This document shows positions 1 through 12,011 of a DNA stretch of 64,000 nucleotides, one piece after another. The notes under the pieces are model-generated. The model had not been told where the DNA came from. It saw only the letters and a program-made list of their open reading frames with translations, and ran no database searches. Every line of letters begins with the position of its first letter. Within the stretch, counting starts at the first letter, position 1. Source of the DNA: Symsagittifera roscoffensis (Eukaryota > Xenacoelomorpha > Acoela > Convolutidae); assembly GCF_963678635.1 (NCBI RefSeq), contig NC_087068.1:14327872-14391871 (forward strand), in the 5' to 3' direction. Both the position numbers and the translations under genes were made by a program.

Positions 1-86
1 ACTCGACTGCTAGAATCTGGAACGTAGAGGAGCAAGAGCCGAGTCATAAGAGACTTCAGCATTGCATCAACGAAGGTGGACAGGAG
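1..86 (+). CDS. TBL1: TBL1 exon (partial at window edge): end of a WD40 blade
   Basis: Read from base 3 it encodes [10 protein letters not shown]...HCINEGGQE. The STARIWN strand closes a WD40 blade, followed by the linker to the next. The donor is GTAAGC at 87. The next acceptor completes the linker with VPSNKDV, which is typical of TBL1. Confidence 0.93.
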
Positions 87-3000
87 GTAAGCATTTTAAA
101 GAGCTTTTCTTGATATTGTTTTTTAATGTACCTTAAATTTGTTTTGAATATTTTTAAACGACAGCTTTGTGGTTGCGCTCAAAATAAACAAAAATCATGG
201 ATACCTTTAAATGATAAGTTTTGGAAGATCAAAGTCTGCATCCTTCATTTTTTCTGTATTTCACGTCTGTATTTCTCTGTGTCTATATTTCACGTCTGTG
301 TTTTTCTGTATTTCAGAAAACAAAAAAGTTTATAGTTTCAATCATAGCGATTATGAATTAGGTTCCTAGCAACAAAGACGTCACTTCGCTGGATTGGAAC
401 TTCGACGGAAGTCTGCTGGGAACTGGATCCTACGACGGATATGCACGTATATGGAATGCCGCTGGAGACTTGATCAACACACTTGGTGAGTTAGAGTGGC
501 ATAAATGACGATTAACTTAGTTTTTTAGTTAGGCCAATTTAGTGGCAATTTTTTTTCAGCCAACTATTCTAGATGGACTCAAAGCGAATACTGCTTATTT
601 TTGTCAAGCAGTTGTTACGTATTTCAACACAAAAACAGTGTCAAAAAATTACTTACAGAAATGGATTGTTATTGAACCTCTATCTCACTGTAATTATTTC
701 ACTCGCCAGAGCAAGTGTGTTTGTAATCGGGAACTATATTTTTTCCATGTACCACTTTTCTCATAAATTTGTAAATAATTTTGCAATTTCCAACGCACTT
801 GGCCTAGAGGTCAAGCGCGTGCTTTCGGAATATAAGGTCTAGATTTAAAGTCCCGACCGGACCTTGTTTTTCTTTAAATTGTAGCAATTGACTTTTTTGG
901 GAAAACTTGAAATGTTGGACTATCGGTGTTGGCTTACTTTTTCTCGGATTACTTTCCAAAGCAGAACTTTTTTCTTTTAAGCAATATTTTTCTTGTGATT
1001 TGAGTAGTTTTTACTATAACTGATAATCGTTTTAAAATTTGTGAGTTTGTCACCTCTGATTTTGAATGCTTATTTACTGGCGGTGATTATGTGTAAAGGA
1101 ATCAACGTTTTTTCCCTTATAATGGTCGTGATGTTTTTTGTTAATTTTTTAAGAATTTGATAAGTGGATGAGTTTTTCTTCAATCAGTGTGGTCAGAACT
1201 TTTTGTGTTACTTGCACTGCGACCTGCTATTGTTGATTTTGTGAGTGTTAAAGAGTCGAATTTACTATTGATTTTTAAATTCTTCAAGTTCAGTTCTTTT
1301 TGTTTTTTAATGAAGGCAAAGTCCACAATTGAACAGCAAAAGGTTCAAGGTCACGAAAAACGTGGATGACTTCTAGTTTTAAAGTGAGACATTATTTTCC
1401 TGACTTCCCAGCTGAATAAAAAGTTACTTTTTGATCCAGTTTTCTCTAAATGAGAAGAAAGTGCCAATCATGGAAAATATTTCAAGTACTCAAAGTTTTA
1501 ATATGATAACACTTACGAGAGCAAGTGTCTTGTAATCGGGAACTATACTTTTCCCGTAAAAACGCTTGCTTATTCACTTCTTGTCTTCTTTTAACATTTT
1601 CTAGGTTAATCCTCAACTTGAATAGTCGGACTTGCGTTTGTCTGCTCAAATTTGTCGGAGAAGTTGCCGCATCACAGATTCTGTTTGTGCTGCAAGCAAC
1701 TTTCATTACAGTTGCAAGTACAAGTAGTGTTTATTCTAGTTTCAGGGGTACTTGAAAGATTTGAGTTTTTTTCATAAAATCATATTTTTTGGTTCAACTG
1801 GTGTCAGCTCAAAGTTTTGTTCCGGTGCTAACTAATTTAATTTTCAAATGTGTGGCAAGTTTGGTCAAGACGAAAGTTTAAAGTTTGAAAGACCTATTTT
1901 TTCTTCTTTTTTCGACTTCCTAGGTTTTTCATGTTTGTGTTGTATCTTAAGTGGTGCGAAGCTCTGCTTCGCCTCTGAATATTTTTTCTTCAACTTTGAA
2001 CTTCTGATTAACTTTTTTTCGGTTTTCTTGAAACTTTTAATTTATTTCCAACTCTGCTGGCACCATGGCTTGTTTTGCTCAAATTGAAAATAATTCGAGA
2101 CTATTTTGCGATATTTTTGTGGATTTCATTTTGCGGAATTTAAAAAAAAACCTTTGACTTAGTGTCTTTTCTCTCATTATCCGTCTGCTAGCTATCAATG
2201 AAAAAGTACTTTGGGTGCGTAACTACCTCAGTATCGCTTGGCATTACATTTGCTGTTTGTAGGCTTGGTTTTATTGGTAAGGGGGGGTGGTATCTTTGTT
2301 GTGGAACCTTTGTTGTGAACTTCAAATAATTTACAAATTGTCATCGAATGCGGGATATTTACTCACATGCGATGAAAAGGCAGGAGTTCTATATAAGATA
2401 ATGATCTTACGATGCTATTTTTCTTCAGTGTTGCGAAGCTCTGTCTGCTTCGCCGTGTATTTCAAAACTTTGCATTAACTAATTAATTTAATTAATCACT
2501 GAATTAGAGTGATCATTTGAAAGGATTTGTTACAGGATATCAACCTAGTTGATCGGATCGGCTTTTTTTGCAGACAGAAATTGAGCCAAGTTTAATAAAT
2601 ATATATTTTTTTGTCCGTTGCAGGCTACCACAAGGGTCCCATCTTCGCCCTCAAGTGGAACAAGAAGGGAAACTACGTTCTAACAGCGGGAGTGGACAAG
2701 ACCACCATCATCTGGGACGCAACCACAGGTGAGATGAGAAGGCAACCTGAAAACACAGTTACCTCCTTCCAGGGGAGGATCTAGGATTTTCTTGAGGGGG
2801 GAGGAGGGGCGGATTTTCAAAAAAATTTCGAATCGAATTTTGTCGACCTTTTTTTAGGTCGATCAAATTAATTTTACGAGCTCTCCCAAACCACTAAAAA
2901 GTCTGTTTCGGCCAAAAATTTCTGCGCCGCATGCAAATCTTTTAAAACACAGGCCAAAAAGGCACTTTTTAGAAAATTTTACCAAAAAATCGCGTTTTTT

Positions 3001-6000
3001 CGGCGCTTGCTCCCCCATTAAAATTCAGAAACAAAATTTTCGGCGCGCGCTCCCACCTTTAGAAAAATTTTAGGGTCCGTCAGCCAAAAATGGATATCTT
3101 AAAATAGTTCAAAGGGGGACCATTGGGTCGGCAGTGGGTCGAATCCCTGAGGGAAGGGCGTCAGCGCCCCTCCCCCACCTAAATCCGCCCCTGATTAAGA
3201 TCATACAAACTTCCTTGATGATTTTCTCATTTCCCTTTCTTCAATTGATAGCTTTTAAACATCTTTAGTTGATATCCAGCATAACTGCAAGAATCATATT
3301 GAGTCCTTGAATGTCCAGACTGTCCTTTAAGGTGTCTAAAGTAAAATTTGGCTAAACATTTTGAAAAAACTCACTTCATTTACTGTGTTAAGTACAATAG
3401 TTCTAATCTTCTTTCATATATTTCGAACAATGAAGAAGCTTCAATTTAATTTGGAATGGTTCATGAGGCTAAAACATTCAACGCACTTGCTATAGCTTGC
3501 AACAAATTTATCGGACAACGTCTTAAATTTTTAAATAATTCTGACCTTGATACAGTGAATTGGCATTAAAACTGCAATCGAGTTTTCAAAACGGTATTCG
3601 AATTGACAAAAAAGCAATGCAAAATGATTGCGCTTTCTCGGAGAATTTCATTTAATGATCAATAAAACTATATACATTTATTCTAAAATAAGTAATGGTT
3701 TTTCTAAAATAAGTTATTCTAAAATAAGTATACGCGAATAAGTATCAGAGTTTTTGGTGTTAACAGTTTGTTTTGAGTGAAGAACCTTATTGTGTTGCAG
3801 GAGAGTGTCAGCAGATATTCGCGTTCCATTCGGCCCCTGCTCTAGACGTGGACTGGCAGAACAACCAGTCATTCGCATCCTGCTCTACCGATATGTACAT
3901 TCATGTGTGCAAATTGGGACAGGACAGACCTGTCAAGACATTCACAGGTGGGATAGATTGAAGGGTTCGAGATAATAGAATAAGAGCAGTGGTGTATGAA
4001 GTGTTATTCTAGCAAATAATTTTATCCGTTTTCAGCAAATAGTTTCATAACTTTCTGTGCTGATTTCTGACAATACAAGAACTTTATTGTAAATTATCAA
4101 ACGAAAAGCGCAAAACGATTTCATTCTTCTAGAAATGAAAAAAAAATGACACAAAAAGGAGTTTTCATTGAATTAAAAAAAAACATGTTTTGGACAAGGC
4201 AATATTTGAGCTATACTTTAAATGAACATAATCACCTTTGTTTGGATCATGTCTCTCCTGGCAGTAATTGTACCCATTTGAACTGGTTAATTTAGCTAAC
4301 CACTTTTAGTTGCATATTTTTTAATGAAAAATCTTTGTTTGATCGTTTTGAAATTGTAATTGATTTCACAACATGCGCTTCCCCCAACAATTATTTGAGT
4401 AATGTGATTCCAAAGAAGGCTTACTAGCAGTATGTTAAAATGTGATGTAATGAACAGAACGAAGGATGGCTCAATAGATCGAAAAGAGTCTTAATCTTGA
4501 TATCTTATTATGTTGCCCATGACAGTCCTTGCCGTACCGTAAGACGCCACGTCAGTTTTTCTGTTGATAAAACTGTTTCAACTTTTCTGCTAATTCGATT
4601 ATAGGCCACTCGAACGAGGTGAATGCGATCAAGTGGGATCCGAGTGGACTCCTCTTGGCCTCCTGCTCTGATGACATGACCATCAAGATCTGGAATCTGA
4701 AGAACGAGACATTCGTCCACTCTCTATCCGCCCATAACAGGGAGATATACACCATCAAGTGGTCTCCTACAGGTGAAACGATTCTAGAAAAGATTTTAAG
4801 AAAAATTTAAAAAATTTTAAAATATTGGAAAATTGCATATTCGACGTGGCTTGTTTGATATCTACAGCCAGTAGAAATCTGAGTCATTTGTGGTTTCTTT
4901 ATTTATTGTCCGGATCAAGGTCCGAGATATTGCGAATCATTAGGGGGGTTATTTAGTCTAGTTATGCTTGCTGAGTGATAACAGAAGTTTTTTTTTATTG
5001 AAGAAGCAACCTTAAGAAGTAAATTTTGTTAAATTTTCGAAGCACGAGAAAAAGACTTGAAATCGCAATTTCTCATGCAAGTCTGATAGGGCGTAAAAGA
5101 TAAATAGAATCAGCTGCATTTTTACCTTACCGTACTAACCGATTATTTAGCATTTGGTCAATTAAAGCAATAAAACTTAAGCAGTTGCCACTCATTAAAA
5201 GGTTCGACCAAATCGATCGAACATGAGTTGTTTTCAATTATGCTTGTTTTCACTCTGGCGATGAAATTCACAGCTTTGAAAAAGCCATTGCTCGTAGTAG
5301 CCTTTCGCATAAGAGCTTTAATCGACTTCATATTAAGAGGTCGATTTGTCGGTAAAGTTGGTTTTGTTTTTAAATGTATTTAATGTTTAATCGTAAATTA
5401 AAAAATCATTTGTAAGTTTGGCGTATACTGATTTTTTGTCGTGTAGTTTTTGTTGGAGAAAAGTTGAAATTAAATTTTTTTGAATTGTTGCTTAAATCGC
5501 TGAGATTCATTGTTTTTTTAGATTTTCGGAGAAAGTAACGGCTTTCCGAAGTAGCAACGGTGGACAAATTAAATGGTTTTTATAAGAAATTTCTATGACC
5601 CGATGAAGATTTCGACTCCATGACTTCGAATGTAAAAAATATTTTTCAGGCATTCTCTTTTGGTTAAGTTAAGGTAGTTCAAAAAATTAATAATTTCACC
5701 ATTTTCTGGACTAATTTATGCGCAATTTTAAGAATTTGAATTCATTTTACTTAAAAGCGGGAATTTTTATTAAGCATGGCAAATTACTCAGTACTCGTAA
5801 TCCTTCCAAGTTGACTAACTGGCCATATTAATTCCCTTTACGACTAATTTTCATAGTACTTTTTATTAAGTTCCAATGAACGCAGTGAATACTTTGTTCC
5901 GACCATTGAAAATCAGGAGGAACTTTGTATTCGGATGTGTTTACCCTCTGGAAAGTTTTTGAAGTTTAACTTTTCGTTACTTTTTCAATTCAAATCAAGT

Positions 6001-9000
6001 TCATTTGTAAAATGAAGCAAAATTTTGCTCTCGAATACAAATGTTCAAATGGCGCAAAAAATCTAAATGACTCCTGGTTTGTCAAATGGATTTTATTTTG
6101 CAGATGAAAAAATTTATTGATCGAGTTTTCTCAAATGGGGTTGATGTTATAAAAAAGTAATCATTCAAGATTCTGGATTTTCAAAGAGCGTTATGATTAT
6201 ATATGTTTTTTTTTTGAACTGGCGAATGATTTTTTTTCAAAAAAAGTCATTATTTTTGGTCTCTTCGAGTTTATAGACGCTTTTCCAACTGATGGGGGAG
6301 GAAAAGCAAACAGGTTCAAAATTTAGTGTATCAAAATTTCGTTACGAAGTTTGTTCGAGACCAGTTAAAGGAGTCACAATATTCCGTGCATTGCTTTGAT
6401 ACGAGCAGTCCTGTGTTTCCGACTTTCGAAGAAAGTGATGGAATGGAATCTTTGTGCTCGGTGTGGTTTTTCAGCTAATTTTTCAACTAGCTATTTTTAC
6501 GGGAGTTTTTTTCATATCACCTGAAAAATATTAATCTCTTCAGCTCAAGTTGAAAAAGAGATTTCAACTGCAATTTTTTTTTCTTAAGTTGTGGGCGTTT
6601 GAAAATTAACAATTTTGGATAGTTAACGCGCGATTTATTTGGTGCTATTAACGCTTAATTCGACTCAGAAGTCTTATCAAATTAGTTTAGGCAAGCTGTT
6701 TGGTTGATAAATTACGCTAGCTTTGTTTTTTTTTCTAACCTAACTCGCAAATAAAATTGTTCACTTGTGTGCCTTTGCTGTTATCATGATTTGTAGCATT
6801 GGAAATTTCATAGTATCTGGTCTCGGCTTTATTTGTTGCTAGTGTTTGTCATGGACTAAGCGTCCGTGGCTGAGTGGTTAGTGCGTGAGACTCACAATTT
6901 CTAGGTCGTAGGTTTGAGTCCGAGACGTCGCCGAATTTTTGCTAATTCAAGGCTAATTTTTACTTTTTTTGCCTTTTAGAACTCGAGCTGCTCTTTGTCG
7001 TTTTTTGCTAGTGTTTGCGAAGCACAGCTTCACGTCTGTGTTGATAATTACTAAGCTAATTACATCACTAATTTTTACGTAGCATCAAAAAGGGATCTTC
7101 TAAAAAATCTGAAAAAAGAATCCTTTTTCTTTTTTTGGAACCTTACCTCAATTTTTTGAACGAAAATTTTTCTTAGAGCAGCCTTGTTCACTTTTTAAAG
7201 TATATTATTCGCTTCTTTATCGTCAATGCTGAACACTTGAAAAAAAAATCATCCAGTAAATTGAGTTAAAAACGAACTTTCGTTCTAAACGAAGTATATG
7301 TCAGAAATGCTAAATTATACTATGAAGTTGCTACGTCATATGAAATTGCTATATTAGAAATATGAAGCGACCGGTTGCTCTCATTTATTTTATTTTTTGT
7401 GTTGGGCAATTTAGGAGTGTCGACAGACAACCCGAATGCGAATCCGTTCCTAGCCAGTGCTTCTTTCGACTCGACAGTGAGGCTGTGGGATATTGAGAAG
7501 GGCAAGTGTGTGCACACCCTATCCAAACACACCGAGCCAGTGTACTCTGTCGCGTTCAGTCCAGATGGAAAATATCTAGCCAGGCAAGTATTTATACTGA
7601 AGTTTCTTTTGGCAATGGATGGCAATATTTTGCTCCTGTCTTCTTGCTGAGAATTATAACTGTTACATACTGTGCAATAGTCTTCCGTGCTGTGAATTGT
7701 AGTTGTGACTATTTTGCACCAAATATAGGCTCTCCTAGCTTGAATGTAGTTGGTGTTCATTGAATTGGTGCTGCTAAACTTTTCTGATGGAACTTCTACG
7801 CGACACGCTGTTATACTTTTTCATTACACACGCGAGCTTGCGAGTTTTGTGCTATGCAGTCAATCCTCTTTTCAAACAAAGTCGCACACTTTATGGGCAA
7901 CAACGAAAAAATCCAACGTTGCTCAGGATGTTCATTTCAACGAAAAAAAAATGCGAAAAATGGCATGATATAATTAATAGCATAAGAATTCAATTCCTGT
8001 GACTGAATTAAGTACCGAAGAAACCGATGCTTTACTTGCGTGGCGGCATTAATCTTCTTTCGAACCAAAAGTTTGCAATTTATCATGGCCAGGTCTCTTT
8101 ATTTATGCAATTTTCCACTCGAGCAGCTGTGCTTTTTGATGTTCTTAAGATTAAACTAACTCTGCAATTATCGAGTCCAAATAAGCATCATTCAGGCGTA
8201 GCCATCATAATCAAAGAGTCTTATCAAATCTTAAGAGCAATAGGCTACGTTAAGATTCAGGTGCAAGTCTTTCTTATGTGTTTATAAATGAACATTGAGT
8301 CTATTTGGCAAGTTTATTTGAAGTCTTTTAAGAGACAATAAATGTGCCGTTAGCATAACTTCGGTATATTGTTTCAATTGTCTAGGTATCGAAGTTTCGG
8401 CGAGCTATTGTGTAATTCAAGCGCCGTAGGTACAAATTTTTGGACCTATTTCTTAAACATTTTTTCGAACATCAAACGATTTATATATATTTTATTTTAG
8501 GCTGAAGAATATTTTTTTTTCTTTGTTTTGGGGTTTCATATTATTGGTGATTTTGTCATTTTGTACCATCTGAATGATAAGTCAGTTTTCAGTCAAACCT
8601 GTCAATTACATTGTCAATCAAGTGTAGTTACATGTTGATGTTATTTCTACCCACTGTGTATGAGAGGGCGCCTCAATATGCCTAGCGGGTGACGCCATGT
8701 TTACTGAATCACGAGTTTGAAGAGTCAGTTTGTTGGTATTGTTCTGCGCACTGTTCAAACCTCAAGCTATGAATGTGGCTCGTTAACAAATCTGACGTAT
8801 GTAGCTTGTATATAGTGGTGTGTGGTGTTTAAGAAGTTGTTTAATTTGGATGAGTAGTTTTTCACGCGTGAGTCACTCACTTTGTAATTGAACTGAGATA
8901 AATGTCACCTCTAACAATCGTTCTGTTAAAAGTTTTGTGTGATATGAATACTGATACCTTCGTATTTGCCTTGCATAGGCACTTTAGATTGGAAGATTTA

Positions 9001-9607
9001 GTACTATTTCACGACACCCAGTTTTGGTTGATCACACGCCAATCTTTTTGGTCAAAACTTTTCAAAAAAATGTCGAGCAACGGCATTTTTTGCCTTTTTG
9101 TTTAAATATTTGCGTGCAGCTTAGTCGTAAAGTCAACTTGGAATACCTAAAAATAAGTCGGTTTTTGAAAATTGCTTCTTTGAGAAGTTACTGCGCGCGC
9201 CACTTAAATGATTCACTAATCTACCTTAAAAGCGTATTATAATCTTGGGTTGAATCATTTCATTTCTAAAAAAAACGGAAATTAATTTTTTTTAGCTTTC
9301 TTCGACAATGAAAGCTCTGATATCCAAGTTCTGTGCAGCTTCACTAAAATCGGCCGCCCCTGTTAATTTATAAATAAAATCATGATTTAAAGTTTCTTCA
9401 ATTTTAACTACAATTAACTTGTTCTGACTGTTTTGCAGTGGCTCCTTTGACAAATGCGTTCACATCTGGAGTACTTCGTCGGGCCAACTAGTCAACACAT
9501 ACAGAGGTACCGGAGGTATCTTTGAAGTGTGCTGGAATTCTAGAGGAGACAAAGTGGGGGCCAGTGCCTCGGACGGAAGTGTGTTCGTGCTAGATGTCCG
9601 AAAATAG
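1..9607 (+). CDS. TBL1: TBL1-like WD40 co-repressor subunit, 3' part of gene (7 exons, 5' end outside window)
   Basis: Transducin-beta-like protein 1 (vertebrate TBL1X/TBL1XR1, fly ebi) is the WD40 subunit of the nuclear NCoR/SMRT-HDAC3 co-repressor complex, where it also mediates exchange of co-repressor for co-activator. Spliced exons 1-86, 362-485, 2624-2728, 3801-3947, 4605-4772, 7415-7583 and 9439-9607 give 321 residues in one frame from base 3 and end in TAG. This covers the end of one blade and then seven WD40 blades. Family signatures are visible: [78 protein letters not shown] and the C-terminal [12 protein letters not shown]. The LisH and F-box-like N-terminus must lie upstream of base 1. 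All introns are GT-AG except the last (GC-AG). The assignment is by recognition; TBL1X and TBL1XR1 cannot be told apart here. Confidence 0.96.
362..485 (+). CDS. TBL1: TBL1 exon: WD40 blade
   Basis: Acceptor TTAG at 358-361 and donor GTGAG at 486. It encodes [16 protein letters not shown], then [13 protein letters not shown], a complete blade. It ends in phase 1, matching the next exon. Confidence 0.95.
486..2623 (+). other. TBL1 intron (2.1 kb) with dispersed repeats
   Basis: No coding region seen. It holds a degenerate tRNA-like segment (about 795-865) and a repeat phrase around GTAATCGGGAACTATA (about 715-750 and 1,530-1,550). A block at about 1,610-1,990 reappears at about 12,150-12,750; it includes a GTTGCCGCATCACAGATT phrase and ends in a GCGAAGC/GCTTCGC hairpin at 1,956-1,972. 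A second such hairpin is at 2,433-2,453. Confidence 0.7.
795..865 (+). repeat. Degenerate tRNA-like segment
   Basis: TTGGCCTAGAGGTCAAGCGC resembles an internal A box. The later AGATTTAAAGTCCCG is a poor B box about 30 bases on. It does not fold into a clean cloverleaf by eye. It is probably the head of a tRNA-derived SINE or a chance match. Confidence 0.25.
2624..2728 (+). CDS. TBL1: TBL1 exon: WD40 blade
   Basis: Acceptor TTGCAG ends at 2,623 and donor GTGAGA starts at 2,729. It encodes [18 protein letters not shown], then [15 protein letters not shown], one full blade. Length is 105 bp with phase 1 on both sides. Confidence 0.96.
2770..3193 (+). mobile_element. hAT-type MITE copy A (in TBL1 intron)
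   Basis: It begins CAGGGGAGGATCTAGGATTT and ends AAATCCGCCCCTG, an inverted terminal pair with the CAGGGG end typical of hAT elements. Internal phrases such as CTCTCCCAAACCACTAAAAA and TCTGCGCCGC are shared with the copies at 21,249, 58,545, 61,210 and 62,784. There is no coding capacity. The sequence right of it is also shared with the copy at 62,784; the left flank is not. Confidence 0.75.
3194..3655 (+). repeat. Dispersed repeat, copy 1 (pairs with 63,156-63,610)
   Basis: It is collinear with 63,156-63,610 in the same orientation. Long shared phrases include AACATCTTTAGTTGATATCC and AACGCACTTGCTATAGCTTG. It lies directly after MITE copy A, as its partner lies after copy B, so MITE plus flank form one duplicated block of about 0.85 kb. 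Confidence 0.8.
3676..3735 (+). repeat. Short tandem repeat TTCTAAAATAAGT
   Basis: Three close copies of TTCTAAAATAAGT lie just upstream of a TBL1 exon acceptor. It is a simple-sequence expansion with no function implied. Confidence 0.6.
3801..3947 (+). CDS. TBL1: TBL1 exon: WD40 blade
   Basis: Acceptor GTTGCAG ends at 3,800 and donor GTGGGA starts at 3,948. It encodes [20 protein letters not shown], then [12 protein letters not shown]. This is the characteristic atypical TBL1 blade that ends IHVCKLG instead of a WD. Length is 147 bp, phase 1-1. Confidence 0.96.
4605..4772 (+). CDS. TBL1: TBL1 exon: WD40 blade and start of the next
   Basis: Acceptor ATTATAG ends at 4,604 and donor GTGAAA starts at 4,773. 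It encodes [26 protein letters not shown], then [15 protein letters not shown]. Length is 168 bp, phase 1-1. Confidence 0.96.
4773..7414 (+). other. TBL1 intron (2.6 kb) with dispersed repeats
   Basis: No coding region seen. It contains a copy of the GTTCCGACCATTGAAAA repeat near 5,898 and a block at about 6,410-6,680. That block is related to 45,630-45,900 and, more weakly, to 59,360. It also holds a tRNA-like sequence (6,860-6,931) and a GCGAAGC-type hairpin near 7,017. Confidence 0.7.
6860..6931 (+). repeat. tRNA-like sequence, Val(CAC)-type, degenerate (pseudogene or SINE head)
   Basis: The 72-nt segment has tRNA spacing. The A box TGGCTGAGTGG and B box GGTTTGAGTCC are good matches. The anticodon loop CTCACAA places CAC exactly at positions 34-36. 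But acceptor, D and T stems each have two or three mismatches when paired by eye, so it is unlikely to be a working tRNA. A degraded tRNA or a tRNA-derived SINE head fits better. Confidence 0.45.
7415..7583 (+). CDS. TBL1: TBL1 exon followed by a GC-AG intron
   Basis: Acceptor TTTAG ends at 7,414. It encodes [17 protein letters not shown], then [18 protein letters not shown]. The reading frame requires the exon to stop at 7,583, just before GCAAGT, so the donor is GC rather than GT. The context CAG|GCAAGT is the usual strong form of a GC donor. Length is 169 bp, leaving two bases (AG) that are completed by T of the last exon to give Ser. Confidence 0.94.
7584..9438 (+). other. TBL1 last intron (GC-AG, 1.9 kb)
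   Basis: The donor is GC at 7,584-7,585 and the acceptor TTTTGCAG ends at 9,438. I see no second gene inside it. The ORFs here are short and look like AT-rich chance frames. Confidence 0.8.
9439..9607 (+). CDS. TBL1: TBL1 terminal exon: last blade and stop
   Basis: It encodes [31 protein letters not shown] and the C-terminus [12 protein letters not shown], then TAG at 9,605-9,607. In TBL1 proteins the chain ends at this LDxRK sequence, so the end is natural. Confidence 0.96.
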
Positions 9608-10136
9608 CAAGTAGACATACTGCACTATTCGGCCAGACATCTGGAATTGAGTTTATCATTAGTTTTGCTGAAAAGAGTTCAGAATGGATTCCCGGGAACT
9701 TATTTTATCATTTGCTCGTTTCGAAACAAACTAGAAATATTTAGATTCTGTCTCTGTCAAACACAAAGAGACCAAGAATTGTGAAGCTTTGATGGTTAGC
9801 TAATACAAAGGAAGAGAAGCTGTTACTAAACTTTGAAATGGGATAGACATAAATTGTTTGATATTAAGAGCTGAACAAAACCAAATCATGAGTCTAAAAG
9901 TTACTGTTCTTTTTGATCAATTTATGGTGTGAACGTTTAGATATCTATGAAGACCTTAGCTCAAAACCCTTAGCTCATCAAAAAGTCTTTCTATGTGCTA
10001 TCTAGATATTTTGACATCAGTTTGATCAGTTTTGAACTTAACCCATAATTGACATCTAGAGGTGATATCTGACTGTTAGACATTGTCTACTACTAATTTA
10101 TTTTCGATCAGTATTTTTTAATTTAAAGAAAACTCA

Positions 10137-10142
10137 AATAAA
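10137..10142 (+). promoter_or_regulatory. Candidate polyadenylation signal of TBL1 (AATAAA)
   Basis: An AATAAA hexamer lies 530 bp after the TBL1 stop codon. The stretch 9,608-10,142 is AT-rich, carries none of the repeat families found further on, and is best read as 3' UTR. Confidence 0.5.
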
Positions 10143-10468
10143 AACTGTGGTCGACGTAGACTGGATTGCAATAAGATGAGAAACAATTACAATTTACTCA
10201 CTGTATCTACAGAATGGAATTGATTCATTTACTTGATTGTCGTTGTTGTTGATCCAAATTTGAAAAAGCTGTTCATGATATGCAATTATGCCGCAACCTT
10301 CTAATTCAAACCTTTAAACTTTAACTTTAAATAACGATAATGTCATATTTTGTCTGATACAAAAAATAATGTGAAATTCAGCTGTGATTAGCGTGTTATT
10401 TTTTCAATGAGACGCGGTTCAAGTGTGAAGTTTAGTAGATGAGGTAACCTTATGTTCATGTAATTTTT

Positions 10469-11060
10469 TGTTCCGACCATTGAAAATGGGAGGAACTTTG
10501 TATTCGGGTCTGTTTTAATTTTTTTTCTTTTTGTTTTCCACGCAAAATCAGGTATCACAAATAATCATCGGAAGTAATTGAGCATTATATCATATTAAAG
10601 CCTTTTCAGTCGTGTTTAGAACGACATTATAAAATTTATAAAAACTACCATAAAAAAACCGGTTTGAAGTTTTTGATTTTTCGTCAAATTTCGAGCGAGT
10701 GAGCAGGCTTATATTAGCTTATTTATGCTTAATTTAAGCCTTGAAAATTTTTTTACTAAAATAAAGTTAATTTTTGGAGTTTTTAGCGCCATCATAGAAT
10801 CAAGCAACCTGAAAATTTTTTAAAAAAAGTTGTGAAAAAGATTTGAAAATTAAAAAAAGATTTGAAAATTAAAAAAAAAATGAAAATTTTTTGATTTTTT
10901 GTTTTTCTGATCATTTTTCTTCAAAACTTGAGTTCCAATTTGCATATTTTACTTTGACTGACGAAAATGTCTAAGCTCTACTTTCAGATTTCTTGCACAG
11001 TAACTGACTATATCTTTGCTTTGCTTTTAGTCGGAACATTATATAGTCGGAACATTCTGT
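10469..11060 (+). mobile_element. TGTTCCGACC-family short element, copy 1
   Basis: It starts TGTTCCGACCATTGAAAATG and ends with TAGTCGGAACA, an inverted pair of about 11 bp. The interior phrases GCAAAATCAGGTATCACAAA and TTTTCAGTCGTG are shared with copies at 11,160 and 59,512. The right end contains a roughly 70-bp tandem duplication around TTGCACAGTAACTG. It is non-coding, and its superfamily is not recognised. Confidence 0.5.
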
Positions 11061-11159
11061 GCTGCTTGCACAGTAACTGGCTATATCCTTGTTTTGCTTT
11101 TGAAGACTGTGCGGCAATGTTTAACTCAACTTGCTTTGGTCGTTGTACTTCAGTTTTTG

Positions 11160-11720
11160 CTGTTCCGACCATTTGAAAAATGTGGAGGAGCTTAGTATTC
11201 GGTTGTTTCATTTTTTTGTTCTCGCAAAATCAAGTAACACAAATAATGATCGGAATGGGTCTAGTGATATAACAAATTAAAGCTCTTTCAGTCGTGATTC
11301 GAGCGACATAAAAATGTTTCAAAAATTTCTTCTCGGTATTGAGAAAAGCCGGTTTAAAGTTTTTGATTTTTATTTCAATTTCGAGCGAATAAAGCGAGCA
11401 AGCAGGCTTACAACAGCTTACATATGCTCATTTTAAGCCCTGAAAATTTGGTTTTAAGCAAGTAAAATCCGTTTTTGAGTTTTTTAGTATCTTTTTGGGA
11501 ATCAAAAACTTCCAAAAAAATCGCTTTTTTGATATTTTGTTTTGTGTTGTTACAATTTTTTTCCAGTTTGCTTTTATTACTATGACTGTCGAATATGCTA
11601 AATTTTAATTTTACATCAGATTGTTTTATCACACCACGCAGGAAGAGCTAATATAAGAAATGACTGGAAAAAATTTTCAAAGAGGGCTACTTGCACAATA
11701 ACTGGCTATCTTTGTTTACT
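11160..11720 (+). mobile_element. TGTTCCGACC-family short element, copy 2
   Basis: It opens with TGTTCCGACCATTTGAAAAA 691 bp after the start of copy 1. It keeps the same internal order (ACACAAATAATGATCGG, CTTTCAGTCGTGATTCGAGC), so copies 1 and 2 look like diverged tandem neighbours. The right end is not clear. Confidence 0.45.
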
Positions 11721-12011
11721 TTCGAAATTTTTAAACAAATAATCGATATAATCTGATGAAAGATGGAACAGAGTTTTTTCTTATAGTTTTTATTAGTATT
11801 TTTTAAAATCAGATTTGAACTTTGAGGTGTGTATGAACGAAGTGAATACATGTGTAGGTCGGGTGGTTGTTTTGCCGAAAAAAACCTAAAATTTGAGCTT
11901 GCTCTAATTGGATTTTTCGCAGTGTGACCTGTGATTTCAACTCAAACTCATTTGCTAAAAAACCAAACAAATTATGCTCTCAAATTACGAAAGTGATTTT
12001 CGTGGTAAAAA

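Noticed and set aside
7320-7760. 146-codon ORF on the minus strand opposite a TBL1 exon
   Set aside because: It is antisense to a secure WD40 exon and its translation has no family character; a shadow of the exon's codon bias.
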